The notes under the pieces were generated by a model. That model was given only the letters and a program-made list of their open reading frames with translations. It searched no databases and was not told the DNA's origin. A stretch of 8,131 nucleotides of DNA, taken from CANLWN01 sp039815505. Lineage in GTDB: Bacteria; Bacteroidota; Bacteroidia; Flavobacteriales; Flavobacteriaceae. The stretch is from NCBI GenBank assembly GCA_039815505.1, contig JBCBZE010000148.1, positions 1-8,131 on the forward strand. The letters run 5' to 3'. A program made the translations under genes and the position numbers. Shown here piece after piece: positions 7,026-8,131 of the stretch (its first letter is position 1; the number at the start of each line of letters is the position of its first letter).

Positions 7026-7100
7026 TTATAATTGGTTATAATATCTTTTTAAAGTTACGCGATAAAGTCTTTTTTTTGTTAGTCATAAAACTAAGCTGCT

Positions 7101-8131
7101 ATGATTACCAATACGGAACTGGAATACAAAGGCAATCTGTATCCAAACCATATTATAGATTACCAAAAAGATACGGACAAACTGTACTTTACGACGGCTA
7201 ACGGGGTAATTTTACAAATTACCATCATTCGTGATAGTGCCATTCGTTTTAGATATGCAACTGAAAATGTTTTTGAACCTGATTTTTCGTATGCCATTGA
7301 TGAAAATGCCAGTACGGGTTACAATCATCTAGAGATAAAGGAGACCAATACGGAATATGTTGTTGAAACGTCCAAGTTGCATGTGCTGGTAGACAAAAAA
7401 ACCTTGCGCACCCAGATTTCCGATTTGGAAGGAAATATTATCAATGAGGATGAATTGGGGTTCCACTGGGAAGAAAATTATGAATATGGCGGAAATACCG
7501 TAAAAATGAGTAAGATCACCCAATCTGCGGAAAGTTTCTACGGAATGGGGGATAAGGCCACCCACATTAATTTAAAGGGAAAACGAGTGGATAACTGGGC
7601 CACGGATCAGTATGCTTTTGGCAAAGACCAAGAGCCCCTCTATAAGGCCATACCATTTTATGTAGGATTGCACAACGGAAAGTCCTATGGCATCTTTTTT
7701 GACAATACGTTCAGGAGCTATTTTGATTTTTCCCATGAACGTAGAAATACGACCAGCTTTTGGGCAGATGGCGGTGAAATGAACTATTACTTTTTTTATG
7801 GTCCGGAAATGTCCAGTGTGGTGAGGGCATATACAGATCTCACCGGGACCCCCGAACTACCCCCACTTTGGACTTTAGGGTTTCATCAATCCAAATGGAG
7901 TTATTATCCGGAAAGTAGGGTAAAGGAAATTGCCGGTACATTCAGAAAGTTAAAGATTCCATGTGATGGTATCTATTTAGATATTGATTACATGGAAGGT
8001 TTTCGTTGTTTTACATGGAACAAGGATTATTTCCCAGACCCTAAAAAGATGGTCCAGGAACTATTGGACGATGGTTTTAAAACGGTGGCCATAATAGATC
8101 CGGGAATAAAGGTGGATAAGGATTATTGGGT
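7101..8131 (+). CDS. GH31 alpha-glucosidase, 3' end beyond the window
   Basis: The first 343 codons and two bases are present; GH31 alpha-glucosidases usually run near 800 residues, so more than half is missing. These enzymes release glucose from the non-reducing ends of alpha-glucans or oligosaccharides. The N-terminal beta-sandwich covers about 20-250, with the family's FYGMGDK (146-152), the NWATDQYAFG block (165-174) and SYGIFFDN (195-202). The start of the barrel is clear: PPLWTLGFHQSKWSYYP (254-270), then DGIYLDIDYMEGF (289-301), whose D294 and D296 lie in the -1 subsite strand, and WNKDYFPDP (306-314). The catalytic WxDMNE region lies past the window end, so activity and specificity cannot be confirmed. 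There is no signal peptide, so it is probably cytosolic. An in-frame TAA at 7092-7094 fixes ATG 7101 as the earliest start. It is co-directional with glgB after a 100-bp gap, so it may be in the operon or have its own promoter. Confidence 0.9.
   Translation, partial: MITNTELEYKGNLYPNHIIDYQKDTDKLYFTTANGVILQITIIRDSAIRFRYATENVFEPDFSYAIDENASTGYNHLEIKETNTEYVVETSKLHVLVDKKTLRTQISDLEGNIINEDELGFHWEENYEYGGNTVKMSKITQSAESFYGMGDKATHINLKGKRVDNWATDQYAFGKDQEPLYKAIPFYVGLHNGKSYGIFFDNTFRSYFDFSHERRNTTSFWADGGEMNYYFFYGPEMSSVVRAYTDLTGTPELPPLWTLGFHQSKWSYYPESRVKEIAGTFRKLKIPCDGIYLDIDYMEGFRCFTWNKDYFPDPKKMVQELLDDGFKTVAIIDPGIKVDKDYW

Noticed and set aside
7042..7049. TATCTTTT as a -7 promoter box for the GH31 gene
   Set aside because: The final G is missing and there is no TTG at a suitable distance upstream, so it was not called.
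7070..7077. Eight-T run as the tail of a terminator after glgB
   Set aside because: No stable stem ends immediately before it; the best pairing is only about four bases.

Overview
The window looks like chromosomal DNA of a marine-type flavobacterium (Bacteroidota, probably Flavobacteriaceae). This rests on the AT-rich base composition, starts without Shine-Dalgarno sequences, a good match to the Bacteroidota promoter pattern (TTTG, 21-bp spacer, TAnnTTTG), short lipoprotein signal peptides, and the character of the proteins. The genus cannot be read from the sequence.

Left part (1-1295, all minus strand). Two methionine-R-sulfoxide reductase (MsrB) genes lie in tandem and overlap by 8 bp. 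The promoter-proximal one (67-576) encodes a lipoprotein with a single redox-active cysteine. The distal one (1-74) is cut by the window edge and looks cytosolic. Further right is a 185-residue lipoprotein (738-1295) of unknown function, with a short collagen-like Gly-X-Y stretch just after the lipidation cysteine. A hairpin terminator (693-716) separates this gene from the msrB promoter (630-661).

Right part (1512-8131, all plus strand). A divergent intergenic region of 216 bp leads into a tightly packed alpha-glucan operon: glgE (maltosyltransferase), mak (maltokinase, 2 bp later) and glgB (branching enzyme, 15 bp later). After a 100-bp gap with nested inverted repeats comes a GH31 alpha-glucosidase that runs off the window end.

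How the genes work together: Mak phosphorylates maltose to maltose 1-phosphate, GlgE transfers maltosyl units to grow alpha-1,4-glucan chains, and GlgB adds alpha-1,6 branches. This is the core of the GlgE pathway. Trehalose synthase (TreS), the usual maltose supplier and often fused to Mak, is not in the window. The GH31 enzyme has no signal peptide and may trim the glucan or its oligosaccharides in the cytosol; that role is inferred.

No mobile elements, tRNA or rRNA genes, or CRISPR arrays were seen. The biochemistry is mostly known. The less ordinary signals are a perfect 12-bp inverted repeat inside glgB, the 16-bp palindrome after glgB that resembles a LacI-family operator, the lipidated one-cysteine MsrB, and a Mak with no TreS beside it.
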